NCBI GenBank assembly: GCA_964019335.1
Contig: OZ025658.1
Location: forward strand, 682,001-746,000
Length of the DNA: 64,000 nt
Direction: 5' to 3'
Origin: Diplonema japonicum
Lineage: Eukaryota > Euglenozoa > Diplonemea > Diplonemida > Diplonemidae
The notes beneath the pieces are model-generated. The model made no database searches, was not told where the DNA came from, and worked only from the letters and a program-made list of their open reading frames with translations. Below, piece by piece: positions 41,501-51,007 of this stretch (within the stretch, counting starts at the first letter, position 1; the number at the start of each line of letters is the position of its first letter). A program made the position numbers and the translations under genes.

Positions 41501-44500
41501 TCAGCTCACTTGCACGGAGTGCGCCGCCGACAGGATCACCTACCCCACCTGTGTGCTATGCGACGTGGCGCAGCATTGCAGCAACCACGCAACAGCATCT
41601 GGGTCTACTGACCACATCTCATGCACCTGTACCTGTAGGAACGGCTGGTCGGGAACCGACTGCAGCGTCTGCCCTTCAAACTATCAACAACAAAACGACG
41701 CTTGTTCCCTGTGTGCTTTGGGCCATGCGGGCTCTGGTTGCCCTGTGTGTTCCATTGCAACACACTGCGGTGGGCCCAGCAAGGGCAGCACTGTGCAGTC
41801 CTCTGCGGACCGTACTACGTGTGAGTGCACATGCAAGAACAAGTGGGACGCGGCCTCGGGGTGCAGCGTGTGTCCTCTCCCTTATGCAGGCACTGCATGC
41901 GACGCTTGCACAGTAGGGTGGTACGGGTACCCTAACTGTGCAGAGTGCACAATTGCTACACACTGTTCTAGCCATGCTTCTGCTGTTGCTGTCAGTGCAA
42001 CAGGTGATTCTTGCGTCTGTACCTGTACACACCAGTGGTCCGGTGCCTCATGTGCGGCATGTCCCCACCCATATTCCGCGTCACCCCAGTGCAACTCATG
42101 TAAGCAAGATTTCATTACTTACCCAACTTGCACAGCGTGCTCGTCTGCTGTTCATTGCAGTGGGCATGCTTCTGCAGCCGCAAGCAGTGACGGTGTCCAG
42201 TGCACATGTACGTGCAACACAGGGTACATTGGTGCAATTTGTGATGCGTGTGACACGAACTTCGTGGGGTACCCCTTGTGCACAGCCTGCACACCGACAT
42301 CGGTCAACTGCAACGGACGGGCGACACAAACGACGCCGAACAGCAAACAGGATGCTTGTGTGTGCGTCTGCCTGGACCAGTGGACGGGTGACACGTGCAG
42401 CGCGTGCGATGTTAAGTACAACTCGCTGACATGTGCTTCGTGTGCTGCTGGTAGGATCACTTTCCCTGCCTGCACAGAATGCACTGATGCAGTTCACTGC
42501 AGTGGTCATGGTGTTGCGTCAGCAAACGGCGACGCCACGAGTTGTTTGTGTTCCTGCAACGTTCCATGGTCTGGGGCCCAGTGCGCCACGTGCCCTCCAC
42601 AGTTTGCAGGAACCGCATGCGACAGCTGTGCTCCAGGGCACCACAACTATCCGTTGTGTGATGAGTGCACGAACACCGTACACTGCAACGGAAGGGCCAC
42701 CTCGGTATCCGCTAATTTTGATATGACAGAGTGCACATGTGTGTGCATGAATCACTGGACGACTGCACCGGGAAGCTCTGGGTGCGGTGTGTGTCCTCCT
42801 CCATATGGTGGAGCAGCATGTGACACATGCCTTGCAGGTTACGTGTACTCCCTAGGAGCGTGCACTTTGTGCACTGCAGCAACCCACTGCTCATCACACG
42901 CAGCTCAGGCACACGTCACAGACGACGGGACCCGCACTTCATGTGTGTGCACGCAGTGTTCCTTGCAATGGAGTGGACCAACATGCGCTGCCTGTGCCCC
43001 GCAGTACTTGCAAAGCACGTGTGGTGAGTGTGAAACAGGACACATCACATACCCTACGTGCACACAGTGCGACGTTGGTGTACACTGCTCCTCGAGGGCT
43101 ACGAGTGTGGTCTCAGATGCTGCAAAACTGAGCTGTACGTGCAGCTGCACCAACAAGTGGACCGGCTCTCAGTGCAATCAGTGCGTTTTTCCGAACAGCT
43201 CTCCGAACTGCGACGCTTGCTCTACTGGTTATTACAAAAAGCAGCAAGGTGCTACTTACACCTGCTCGCAATGCACGGCGACAGAGCATTGCAATGGCAA
43301 CGCCGTCTCGGTGACGTCCAGTGCGGACAGCGCGTCTTGTGTCTGCACTTGCGACAGCAGCCATGTGGGCACCACGTGTGAGAAGTGCCAAAACGGCTAC
43401 ATCGACTACGCATCTGGGTGCATTAAGTGCACGACAACGGCTCACTGCTCTGGCCATGCTAGTGCCGTCACATCAAACATAGCCCAGACAGCTTGTGAGT
43501 GCACATGTACCACGCCATGGACTGGGGCTACATGCGCTACTTGCCCCCCCCTCTATGACTCGCAGTGTGCCACGTGTGCTCTAGGCAGGATCGACTTCCC
43601 CACATGCACGCTGTGCGACGTGGACGTCCACTGCAACGGCCACGCGACCTCCGTATCCGTGAACACCACCACCGACACGTGCGTGTGCTCATGCGCGCCT
43701 GAATGGGGTGGTGCCAGCGACTGTTCCAAGTGCTCGATCACAAACTATGGCCCCACATGTCAATATTGTACATCGCAAACGCACTGCAACGGCAACGCTG
43801 CTGGTGTAGTGGTGCAGAATGCAACAGGAACAGGGTGCGAGTGTGGTGCGTGTGTAGAATTCTGGGAAGGCGGTGCTTGTGGCGAGTGCCCGTCAAAGTA
43901 CAACAGCACGTTTTGTGACTCTTGTGCCGCAGGGTTGGTGGGTTCCGAGTGCATCCCATGTTCGGTTGCGGTGCACTGTGGGGTTGGTGCAGTGACGGTA
44001 GCGAATGTAGCAGATACTTGTGAGTGCGGGTGCAGAAACAAGTGGTCGGGAGTGCGGTGCGACGACTGCTTCACACCCTACACGGGAAGCGACTGCGACG
44101 AGTGCATCGATGGGTACATTTGGGACGGACACGTGTGCACCCCATGCTTTCTCAACACACACTGTAATGGCAACGCCATCAGCGTGACGTCCAATCCGGG
44201 CAACACGCAATGTGTGTGCACTTGCAGGAATCAATGGTCTGGGGCCGACTGCGCGTACTGCCCACCCACAATGGATGGGGACTGCGACCGCTGCGCGACA
44301 GGTTACATACGCTTCTCTGCCTGCGAGCAGTGCAAAATCGCAACCTACTGCACGACCGGCAACACTGACGCAGTCACTTCAAATCAAGCATCCGACGGCT
44401 GTCTTTGTGCATGCAAAGGGCAATGGCAGCCCTACACAGGCACTACCTTAGCGCCAGGCTGCTCCATCTGCCCTGATCCCTACGAAGGGGCGGGCTGCGA

Positions 44501-47500
44501 CAGGTGCAAGCCCGGTTACGCGGGGTATCCCAACTGTGTCCTGTGCACAAATCAGAAGCACTGCAACAACAGGGCTACTCAAGTCACAGTGGTTAACGAT
44601 GCGTGCACCTGTGCTTGCAGCAATCACTGGGAGGGTGATGCTTGTGAGACGTGTCCCGAGGGCTTTATCAGCTCAACTTGTGACGGGTGTGCAGCGGGTT
44701 ACATCAACTACCCGATGTGTGCGCAGTGTACATCTGAAAAGCACTGCAACGGCAGAGCAGCTGTTGTCACCACCGACAGTGCGCAGACAGTGTGCGGGTG
44801 CGTGTGTCTCCGTCCTTGGGAGGGTGATGCCTGTGACATCTGTCCGCCCACTGCCGCTGGTGCTGCTTGCGACCGATGTGCACCAGCTCATATTAACTTC
44901 CCCGACTGCACGGAATGCCTTATCTCGTCTTGCAATGGCCATGCTTCTGCTGTGGCTGCCAATGCACTTCAAGTGGCGTGTGTTTGCAACTGCTTGAACC
45001 GCTGGCAAGGTGCCACATGCGACGTTTGCCCATTGGAGTATGAAGGTGCTGCATGTGACAGGTGCTCAACCGGCAGAGTACAGTACCCCATGTGCATACC
45101 ATGCACGACAACGCAGCACTGCAAAGGGAGAGCCGACGTGGTCAACACAAACATCGACCGAACCTTGTGTATCTGCGAGGAGTGTGTGGACGGGTACACA
45201 GGGAGCAACTGCCACCTATGTGATGTCGGCTATCGCCAAGCTGGTGATGCATGTGAACGCGACCCTGCAGCATGGTGCGTCAGCTACCCAGCCACCGTGT
45301 ACAGTGGGCTACCGCCTTCTTGCGCCCCTACTACACCTTTAGGCGGAACTTGCGAGCTTCGCTGCATCACGGGCTACCGTCCTGTTGCAGGGTACACGTG
45401 CACAGCAGATGGGTGGGATGCACCGGAGTGTGAAGAGGCGCCCTGTAACACACAGCCACCTGTTATCCAGTATGGGTCCTCTCACTGCGCACTGCCTGTT
45501 GCAGCAGGAGCTACATGCGACATCATCTGCGTAACTGGATACCACGCCATTGGCGTGTATGGATGCCAAGCGAGTGCGTGGGTTGATGTCCCGGAGTGTG
45601 TGCCGGATCCTTGCAACGTGTACCCTACTGTTCCCACTAACGGCAATGTTTACGAATGCATCTTGCCTGTGGCGAGTACCGGAACCTGCGTGCTTCGGTG
45701 CGCTTCTGGATACAGCGAAAGCGGGCTTGCCGTTTGCTTTGCTGGTAACTGGAACGCCCCCACATGCCTGCCCGACCCTTGCACAGAGCTGCCCCCCCTC
45801 GTTTCGAACGGAAATGGAGACTGCACGCTGCCTGTGGAAAGCGGTGGAGAGTGCACCCTGCAGTGCGACACTGGTCATATAGCATCGCCGCTGTGCTCCA
45901 TAACGGAGGAGCTCGACATGAGCGACAAAGTGATAACGGTAGATGGCGGTGCTCTAGGCATGTTGTGCTATGAGTGGATTGACACCTTGCTGTCCCGTGA
46001 GGCAGCCCGCGAGGCGTGCAGATCGAAAGGAGGCAGACTGGCCTTCGTTCACGACATGCCCATCGAGACAGCCCTGCATACCTATGCAGACTCTGGGAAG
46101 TGGTGGACTGGGATACAAGTACAGGCCTCGGGCGTTAACGCTACAGGCACATTCCAGGGTGTAGATGCTAGCCATGCCGCGTGGTGGAATGAGCACTATA
46201 CCAACCACCTGTTGACAGAGGGCGAATGCTGCAAAGGGTTGCCGATGTACAGCGGGGACTGCATACGTTATAATGCTCAGCTTATCCCCGACTGTCCTTA
46301 CGAAGCAGTGCCGTGCGAAACAGCGCTGCCCTCATGGTGCATGTACTGGGATGTGGGGGCCGTGCCTCGGCAGTTGTTCCACAACACATCGGCCTACGGA
46401 TGCCACGCTGGTTCCTGGTCTACCCCTGACCCCGCGTGCACCCCTCTCTCTTGCGACACATCTCCACCTGCAGTACAGAATATGGCTGGCTTAACGTGCA
46501 CCGTTCCTGTGTCACATGGAAGCACCTGTGCACTATCTTGTGTCAATGGCTACGCGCCAGTCCAGCCCCATACGTGCGACCATGGAGCATGGAGGCTCGG
46601 GGCATGCCAACCCGATAACTGCCAGCAGCAGCCACCGCAAGTTTCAAACGGTGAGCTGGTCACATGCACGCTTCCTGCTGAGGCGGGTGCTCTGTGTGCC
46701 ATGACGTGCACTGCAGGCCATGTATCCACAAAGCCGTACAAGTGCGTGGCGGGTGCGTGGGAAGCAGGTGAGTGCCACCCCACGATGTGCATGACGCAGC
46801 CTGATGCCGTTCTTCGGGGCTCTCCTGAGTGGCTGCTGCTTCCAGTCCCGTCAGGGACGACGGCTGAGCTGAGATGCGTGGAAGGGTACGTGCCGACAGG
46901 TGTGTATAGCTGCATCGCAGGCTCCTGGGTGGTACCTCCGCCTGCTTGTGTTCCGGCCATTTGTGCCTCGCCCCCTAGCATCCCGCATACAGCTAGCAGC
47001 AGCTGTCAAAGCAATGCAGCGCACGGCACATGGTGCGAGATCGAGTGCGAGCAGGGCTACTCGGACCTACTAGCAAATCAAGTCTACAACGCCACATGTG
47101 TAAGAGGCACCTGGCAGTTCTCGCTCTGTGTAGCGAAGCCCTGCACGCGCCCTGCTACTGCCCACAACGGGAAGCCCTATGACTGCGCCCTTCCATTGCC
47201 TTCTGGGGACAGCTGTGCTGTGACGTGTGTTGCTGGACACCAGCCTGTGTCTCACTGGGTGTGTTTGTCGGGCGCATGGAGCACAACAGGTGCTTGTGTT
47301 GCGAAGTCGTGTACTATGCAACCACCAGCTGTGCAAGGAGTTGCCTCTTGCAACGTCCCTGTCAGCCACAATGGTATCTGCAGCGCTGTCTCAGGTTGCA
47401 CCAACGGAAGGACACCATCATCGGACTACCACTGCAACTATGGCAACTGGGTGCTGCCATCATGTATTAAGAAGGGATGCCCTGCGGACGCGGGGTGCCC

Positions 47501-50500
47501 GGCAGCATCTGATGGAGGCCTCTGCCCTGTTATGTGCGCTGGCTCCCCTGGTGTTCCTAGGAAGTGTAACGATGGTGTGTGGACACCTGCAGTGTGTCCT
47601 GAAGCGACCTGGGTACACGTGGAATGCTGCTCGAGTCACTTACCAGTTGGACGCACGATGCAATGCACCGCTATGGTGGGCAAGATTGGTGGGTTTACCA
47701 CGCCAGACGACATGATGGTGCTGAGCGCTAGGAGCGGCTATAGGAGTACATGGTCGCAGGCAGCCTACATAGAGGACAGTATACTCAAGAGGTCATTTTC
47801 ACTAGTGGCCCTGCTGCCTGGCACGCACACTGTCAGTGTTCTGTACGCCACGTGGCAGAATTCAACAGAAGTGACAGCCTTTGCGAGCGGTATCGAAATG
47901 ACCAGCTCTGACGGTGCAGAGCGTGGCACTGTGGTAGCTGCTGCAGCAACGCCGACCCTGTTGAAGGTCGCAGATGGCGACTTGTACTCAGCACCAGGGA
48001 AGCTTCTCTCAAAGACGCAGTACACAGATGATGTAAGTGTCGTGCTCACGTTCACCGCGAAGCAGACGCAGGGGGCCACCATCAAGCTTTCCTTTGAAGA
48101 CACAACATCTAGTATCGGCACGCTAGGTAGCCTGCAGAGCGTAGGGGTACTACACGTGGCAGTCAGTGAATGTTCCTATGAAGACAGTGCCGCGGTGGAG
48201 GGTGCGGGACTGCACACATTACCAAAACAAACGAACTGCACATCGTGTGCAGAGTGCCAGTGCAATGCGTGTGGCGTTCCCATTGACATCACGGGACAGT
48301 TGAAGCTAGACCGCACTGAAGGCACGTGCACGGGTTACGTCATGAAGCAAGGCACCTGGGTTCTGGTGGGATCGGTGGACTTACCTTCACACCTCAACAC
48401 ATCGGCAATATTGCTTGGCGCACAGATCGAGAGCGCCACCCATGTAGTATGGGGGTTGCAGGCAGGCAGTGGGAAGGTACAAACAACACCTGTCCAAGTG
48501 TCGCAAAGGTGGGACAGTGTCGCCTTCAGATCAACTATGCGCACCAGCAGCGATGCCATCGAATATACCTGGAGCAGCTCTTCAGGCGTGCAAGGTTACA
48601 GCCTGCACGGCTGGTACTACCTGACACCAAAGGAGCTTCCCGGTACCTTCACGGCGACACTGACGTTGCGATACGGTGTGTGCTGGACAGTGCACACAAC
48701 AGTTGCCATTGCTATCAACACCCACAGTGGAGGCGGGAAAGTAGCTGTTACGCCATGCGCAGATGTGATGAAGGGATCCGCCGTCACCTTCACTGCCACA
48801 CAGCTACCTGACGTGTCCAGCATAACATATAAGCGGCTGGTCAACAAGAAATACGTCAGCCTGCGCACGGCACCTGTCACAGGGGGATCATCGGTGCTTA
48901 CCATCCCCGCTCTCCCTGGTGGCGTGGTAAAGTGTATCGACCCCCCCGAGCAGCGATGCTCAACTTACATTGCGCAACAGCGCAGTGCTGCAGCCCTATC
49001 TACCCCGTGTCCTGCGAAGCCCAGTCTGGCTGATGGTTGTGCATGGCCGGCTTGCAAGTGTATTGACAAGGTCGCCTGTATGGGTGCCAAGGGTTGCTCG
49101 TACACCGATAGCACAATGCAGTGCGCACAGCAAAATTACTTGGTACCAAACAGGGATGTGCCGGTGGTGGGGTGCGAACAGTGCCAGCACCCGATGTGCT
49201 TGTGCGGCGATGCGGCCAGTTGTGTGGCGCAGCCTGGCTGTTCATGGTACAGTGGGGCATGCTACGTCACCGACAACTGCGGCGAGTGGGTCGACTTAGT
49301 CGGAGAGCACGAAGGCGGGCAGGCAGCTTTTAGCATCAAGCTGGTGCCCCCCACGGAAGAGGCCGCGGCACGCGCCTCAGAAAATATTCACAAGAAGCTG
49401 AACCGTCCTTCTACATACACCACAGACGACATCGTCATATGCAGCTCTATCATAGGGTACAAGCCTGGGTTAGAGGCATGCACCTTGGCAGGGGTACACC
49501 TTGTGCGATCGTTGGCCAATTCAAGCGACAGCGGTCCCGAGGCGTTGGCGGAAGCGCTGTTCGACACCTTACCTTTTAACAAAGACGTGAGGGTCTGCGT
49601 GGACATGTGCCCGGATGTGTTCGCGGTGCTGCAGCAGGTGGTGGACTCGTACAGTTTGCCGGCTGCCACCGCACAGCAAGTCATGGAAGTGATCAGCAGC
49701 ACACTGGAGATGTGTGCTTGCGGTGGAGGATCGACTCACAAGAGGCAAGCAAGCACCTTGCAAGGCGCGCTTGTACCAGTTTCAGGGATGGGTTATCTCT
49801 CGCAACTGCAACCAGTGCTGGAGAGCACCGTAAGGGGGACTGTACCAGGCAGTCCCGATGCATACCAACAGTACTCTTCAACAAACAAAATGTTCCACAG
49901 CAGTGTGTTGCAGGACTTCCACAGCACGCTGCGGTACGGGAGGGTGGTGGGGGACGCGAGTGGTGCGCATATCGTCTTTGCAGGCAACGAGCTGCTGTTC
50001 GCTGCCGCTTTGAACGACGTGGTGCTCGTGACTGTGACGGTTGTAGCCAAGGCTGCTGTCGTTGGCGACATCCCCTCCGCAGGACTGGTCCACGGCTCGC
50101 TAGTGTCGGTCACCGCGTCGCATGCCTTGGTCGGCATGGTCACTATCATGCTGCCTTATGCGGGCTCCCTCGGTGAAAACGATGGTTTGCGGCTTTACGA
50201 TGACACCCTCAAAGCATGGGTTCTGCCCTACGCTTGCAGCGATGTAAAGACCACAGGCTTCGTTGGTGTGACGTGCAACAAAGCAGGGCTGTGGGGTGTC
50301 AGGGTGGGTACCGTTTCTGTTTCCCTTGACACACAGGCGCCTTCAACAACTGTCCCCGTGCTTCCTGAGACGCGTGTTCCAAACGTGCCTTTCCTGACTC
50401 GTGTGCCGCGTGGTGCAGTGGTTACACAAGTACCTCAAACACCACAGCCGCCCGTGGTGCCTGGTGGGTCATCTGATAATGGTGGGAAGCAAGTTCTTGT

Positions 50501-50747
50501 GTACGTGCTGCTTGCATGTATCTTTGGTTTCGTGCTCCTAATCGGTATCATGTGCCTCTACAACTGGCGCATGCAGCTCCGAGCCAACCTTAAGCACCGC
50601 AGCAAGCACGTTAAAGCTAGCACCAAGTACGGGGACCTCTCACCTGCACGAGATAACCCGTCTCGTCTGTCCGACCCCGTAACGCCCTCTGAGTTGGAGA
50701 TGAGCATCAGAGACCCAGAGGAGGAAGAGGCTAGGCTTCCTGAATAA
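38508..50747 (+). CDS. Giant EGF/sushi/C-type-lectin membrane protein (4079 aa)
   Basis: Single 12.2-kb exon. Signal peptide (about 1-21), a unique N-domain (22-150), then about 33 tandem Cys-rich laminin-EGF-like repeats of 60-65 residues (about 150-2250; typical unit has CSGHASSVTS, CTC.N.WTG..C and GYINYPTC). Then eleven sushi-like modules (about 2250-3031; PPxVxNG...C.LPV..G..C.L.C..GY) follow, with a C-type-lectin-like domain (about 2484-2620) inserted inside the fourth, then about 950 residues of beta-rich ectodomain with two small Cys knots, one transmembrane helix (about 3994-4018) and a 60-residue acidic-ended cytoplasmic tail. It is almost certainly a cell-surface adhesin or scavenger-type receptor for glycans or prey/host surfaces; the ligand is unknown. 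No frameshift in 12 kb argues for strong selection. Confidence 0.93.
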   Translation: MWVVQHATVALLAVLVGSAQGVQWGFPRWVEVPSGVSHYEEIGVFHGMNIFEGTLDWRPKSGEAAAVCETYQIDMFSVCVASGAATGMRVPLMNGTCSGGTCTEGISGAQSNCTGQATYYAVLVNKNSACNWEAFVTLKYNCPFGFYGPSCLSCDRCSACNCNGNAMLSADTCTCTCDNFWTGPTCAVCPGQYSGSLCNMCGAKYIYNADRTACQACPSVTCPANQENTPDPTHTTCSCGTPTCSNGQVLTGGVCVDCTSSQHCSGHAAVVIANIYVPACECHCRNSWQGTSCEICSSQYSSVLDCGVCEGNRVQYPHCVECTNTDFCNGRATNTYGLNNNYVPADASKTACICQCRNQWTGPGCSVCDVNFAGTDCDACSTEYANYPNCTRCHASEDCNNRGLTAIKNAQGTCTCTCSGQFTPGDNCLTCPVHFGGGACDRCAVGYAGWPNCDACTVAADCSNHATSVTSNGAQAGQDLCVCTCNNSWTGDNCATCDTTKYDITSDCGDCVAGRFNYPNCAVCDLTHHCNGHASTVTDLGSGMCQCACHAGFASPSCGECIPGYAGYPVCVECTLQGTCSGHASSVAVSTDKATCECTCLGNWGNSDCSVCNPGFTGANCDSCLDGYVGSLCRQCTSVQDCSGHASSVTSTAPHTDCVCTCRNQYLNLLGQCDYCSSVYDGDCDICKGQNVGYPSCRECRTDFDCSNHASAVVYAGLNTCTCTCTNKWEGSDCSGCNLPYQASPDCNMCADGYINYPTCTQCDMQLHCSGHANSVSSTASRDKCVCGCRNFWSNDDCGMCPTQYGGTDCDECSVSHIGTPGTVCIQCSDAGHCNGRSSSVTANAQHTACVCTCTDQWGGDSCGVCSDPNRFSNTCNGCRSGYINYPTCTLCTASDCSNHVLPGGVTSNAGNTACACTCSDGWSGPTCAVCEANFLQDGNCNLCAAGFYSFPTCRPCNNALDCSGHASSVAPTATGCKCTCAGHWTGDKCDACPAIYDQLTCTECAADRITYPTCVLCDVAQHCSNHATASGSTDHISCTCTCRNGWSGTDCSVCPSNYQQQNDACSLCALGHAGSGCPVCSIATHCGGPSKGSTVQSSADRTTCECTCKNKWDAASGCSVCPLPYAGTACDACTVGWYGYPNCAECTIATHCSSHASAVAVSATGDSCVCTCTHQWSGASCAACPHPYSASPQCNSCKQDFITYPTCTACSSAVHCSGHASAAASSDGVQCTCTCNTGYIGAICDACDTNFVGYPLCTACTPTSVNCNGRATQTTPNSKQDACVCVCLDQWTGDTCSACDVKYNSLTCASCAAGRITFPACTECTDAVHCSGHGVASANGDATSCLCSCNVPWSGAQCATCPPQFAGTACDSCAPGHHNYPLCDECTNTVHCNGRATSVSANFDMTECTCVCMNHWTTAPGSSGCGVCPPPYGGAACDTCLAGYVYSLGACTLCTAATHCSSHAAQAHVTDDGTRTSCVCTQCSLQWSGPTCAACAPQYLQSTCGECETGHITYPTCTQCDVGVHCSSRATSVVSDAAKLSCTCSCTNKWTGSQCNQCVFPNSSPNCDACSTGYYKKQQGATYTCSQCTATEHCNGNAVSVTSSADSASCVCTCDSSHVGTTCEKCQNGYIDYASGCIKCTTTAHCSGHASAVTSNIAQTACECTCTTPWTGATCATCPPLYDSQCATCALGRIDFPTCTLCDVDVHCNGHATSVSVNTTTDTCVCSCAPEWGGASDCSKCSITNYGPTCQYCTSQTHCNGNAAGVVVQNATGTGCECGACVEFWEGGACGECPSKYNSTFCDSCAAGLVGSECIPCSVAVHCGVGAVTVANVADTCECGCRNKWSGVRCDDCFTPYTGSDCDECIDGYIWDGHVCTPCFLNTHCNGNAISVTSNPGNTQCVCTCRNQWSGADCAYCPPTMDGDCDRCATGYIRFSACEQCKIATYCTTGNTDAVTSNQASDGCLCACKGQWQPYTGTTLAPGCSICPDPYEGAGCDRCKPGYAGYPNCVLCTNQKHCNNRATQVTVVNDACTCACSNHWEGDACETCPEGFISSTCDGCAAGYINYPMCAQCTSEKHCNGRAAVVTTDSAQTVCGCVCLRPWEGDACDICPPTAAGAACDRCAPAHINFPDCTECLISSCNGHASAVAANALQVACVCNCLNRWQGATCDVCPLEYEGAACDRCSTGRVQYPMCIPCTTTQHCKGRADVVNTNIDRTLCICEECVDGYTGSNCHLCDVGYRQAGDACERDPAAWCVSYPATVYSGLPPSCAPTTPLGGTCELRCITGYRPVAGYTCTADGWDAPECEEAPCNTQPPVIQYGSSHCALPVAAGATCDIICVTGYHAIGVYGCQASAWVDVPECVPDPCNVYPTVPTNGNVYECILPVASTGTCVLRCASGYSESGLAVCFAGNWNAPTCLPDPCTELPPLVSNGNGDCTLPVESGGECTLQCDTGHIASPLCSITEELDMSDKVITVDGGALGMLCYEWIDTLLSREAAREACRSKGGRLAFVHDMPIETALHTYADSGKWWTGIQVQASGVNATGTFQGVDASHAAWWNEHYTNHLLTEGECCKGLPMYSGDCIRYNAQLIPDCPYEAVPCETALPSWCMYWDVGAVPRQLFHNTSAYGCHAGSWSTPDPACTPLSCDTSPPAVQNMAGLTCTVPVSHGSTCALSCVNGYAPVQPHTCDHGAWRLGACQPDNCQQQPPQVSNGELVTCTLPAEAGALCAMTCTAGHVSTKPYKCVAGAWEAGECHPTMCMTQPDAVLRGSPEWLLLPVPSGTTAELRCVEGYVPTGVYSCIAGSWVVPPPACVPAICASPPSIPHTASSSCQSNAAHGTWCEIECEQGYSDLLANQVYNATCVRGTWQFSLCVAKPCTRPATAHNGKPYDCALPLPSGDSCAVTCVAGHQPVSHWVCLSGAWSTTGACVAKSCTMQPPAVQGVASCNVPVSHNGICSAVSGCTNGRTPSSDYHCNYGNWVLPSCIKKGCPADAGCPAASDGGLCPVMCAGSPGVPRKCNDGVWTPAVCPEATWVHVECCSSHLPVGRTMQCTAMVGKIGGFTTPDDMMVLSARSGYRSTWSQAAYIEDSILKRSFSLVALLPGTHTVSVLYATWQNSTEVTAFASGIEMTSSDGAERGTVVAAAATPTLLKVADGDLYSAPGKLLSKTQYTDDVSVVLTFTAKQTQGATIKLSFEDTTSSIGTLGSLQSVGVLHVAVSECSYEDSAAVEGAGLHTLPKQTNCTSCAECQCNACGVPIDITGQLKLDRTEGTCTGYVMKQGTWVLVGSVDLPSHLNTSAILLGAQIESATHVVWGLQAGSGKVQTTPVQVSQRWDSVAFRSTMRTSSDAIEYTWSSSSGVQGYSLHGWYYLTPKELPGTFTATLTLRYGVCWTVHTTVAIAINTHSGGGKVAVTPCADVMKGSAVTFTATQLPDVSSITYKRLVNKKYVSLRTAPVTGGSSVLTIPALPGGVVKCIDPPEQRCSTYIAQQRSAAALSTPCPAKPSLADGCAWPACKCIDKVACMGAKGCSYTDSTMQCAQQNYLVPNRDVPVVGCEQCQHPMCLCGDAASCVAQPGCSWYSGACYVTDNCGEWVDLVGEHEGGQAAFSIKLVPPTEEAAARASENIHKKLNRPSTYTTDDIVICSSIIGYKPGLEACTLAGVHLVRSLANSSDSGPEALAEALFDTLPFNKDVRVCVDMCPDVFAVLQQVVDSYSLPAATAQQVMEVISSTLEMCACGGGSTHKRQASTLQGALVPVSGMGYLSQLQPVLESTVRGTVPGSPDAYQQYSSTNKMFHSSVLQDFHSTLRYGRVVGDASGAHIVFAGNELLFAAALNDVVLVTVTVVAKAAVVGDIPSAGLVHGSLVSVTASHALVGMVTIMLPYAGSLGENDGLRLYDDTLKAWVLPYACSDVKTTGFVGVTCNKAGLWGVRVGTVSVSLDTQAPSTTVPVLPETRVPNVPFLTRVPRGAVVTQVPQTPQPPVVPGGSSDNGGKQVLVYVLLACIFGFVLLIGIMCLYNWRMQLRANLKHRSKHVKASTKYGDLSPARDNPSRLSDPVTPSELEMSIRDPEEEEARLPE

Positions 50748-51007
50748 GTTACCCCTTTATTTTCTCCTTTTTTTATGCCTCCTCTCTTCTTATTTACACG
50801 TCTTTCTTCTTTTTAGTTACAAAAAAAGGGGGTAAACTCACCCTCTTCTTTTTCTCTCCCCCCCCCCCTCGAAGCCAGTTTGTTCCCATTCTTATTTACA
50901 TTTATTTTGTACAGAAATGAGCTTTTTATTTGTTTCCCTTTCCCCCCCCCTTTGTTTTTCCTCAAAAAAAAACTCAAAAAAAAAAAAGACAGAGTCAAAC
51001 CGACAAA
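50748..51007. other. Short spacer between giant gene and AAA gene
   Basis: C/T-rich DNA to about 50965, then an A-rich leader with candidate acceptors (AAAAAAGACAGAG at about 50985-50996) before the ATG at 51008. Confidence 0.45.

Noticed and set aside
38621-50600. Many alternative frames within the giant gene
   Set aside because: Out-of-frame Cys-codon shadows (TGC/GCA reverse pairs). No start context.
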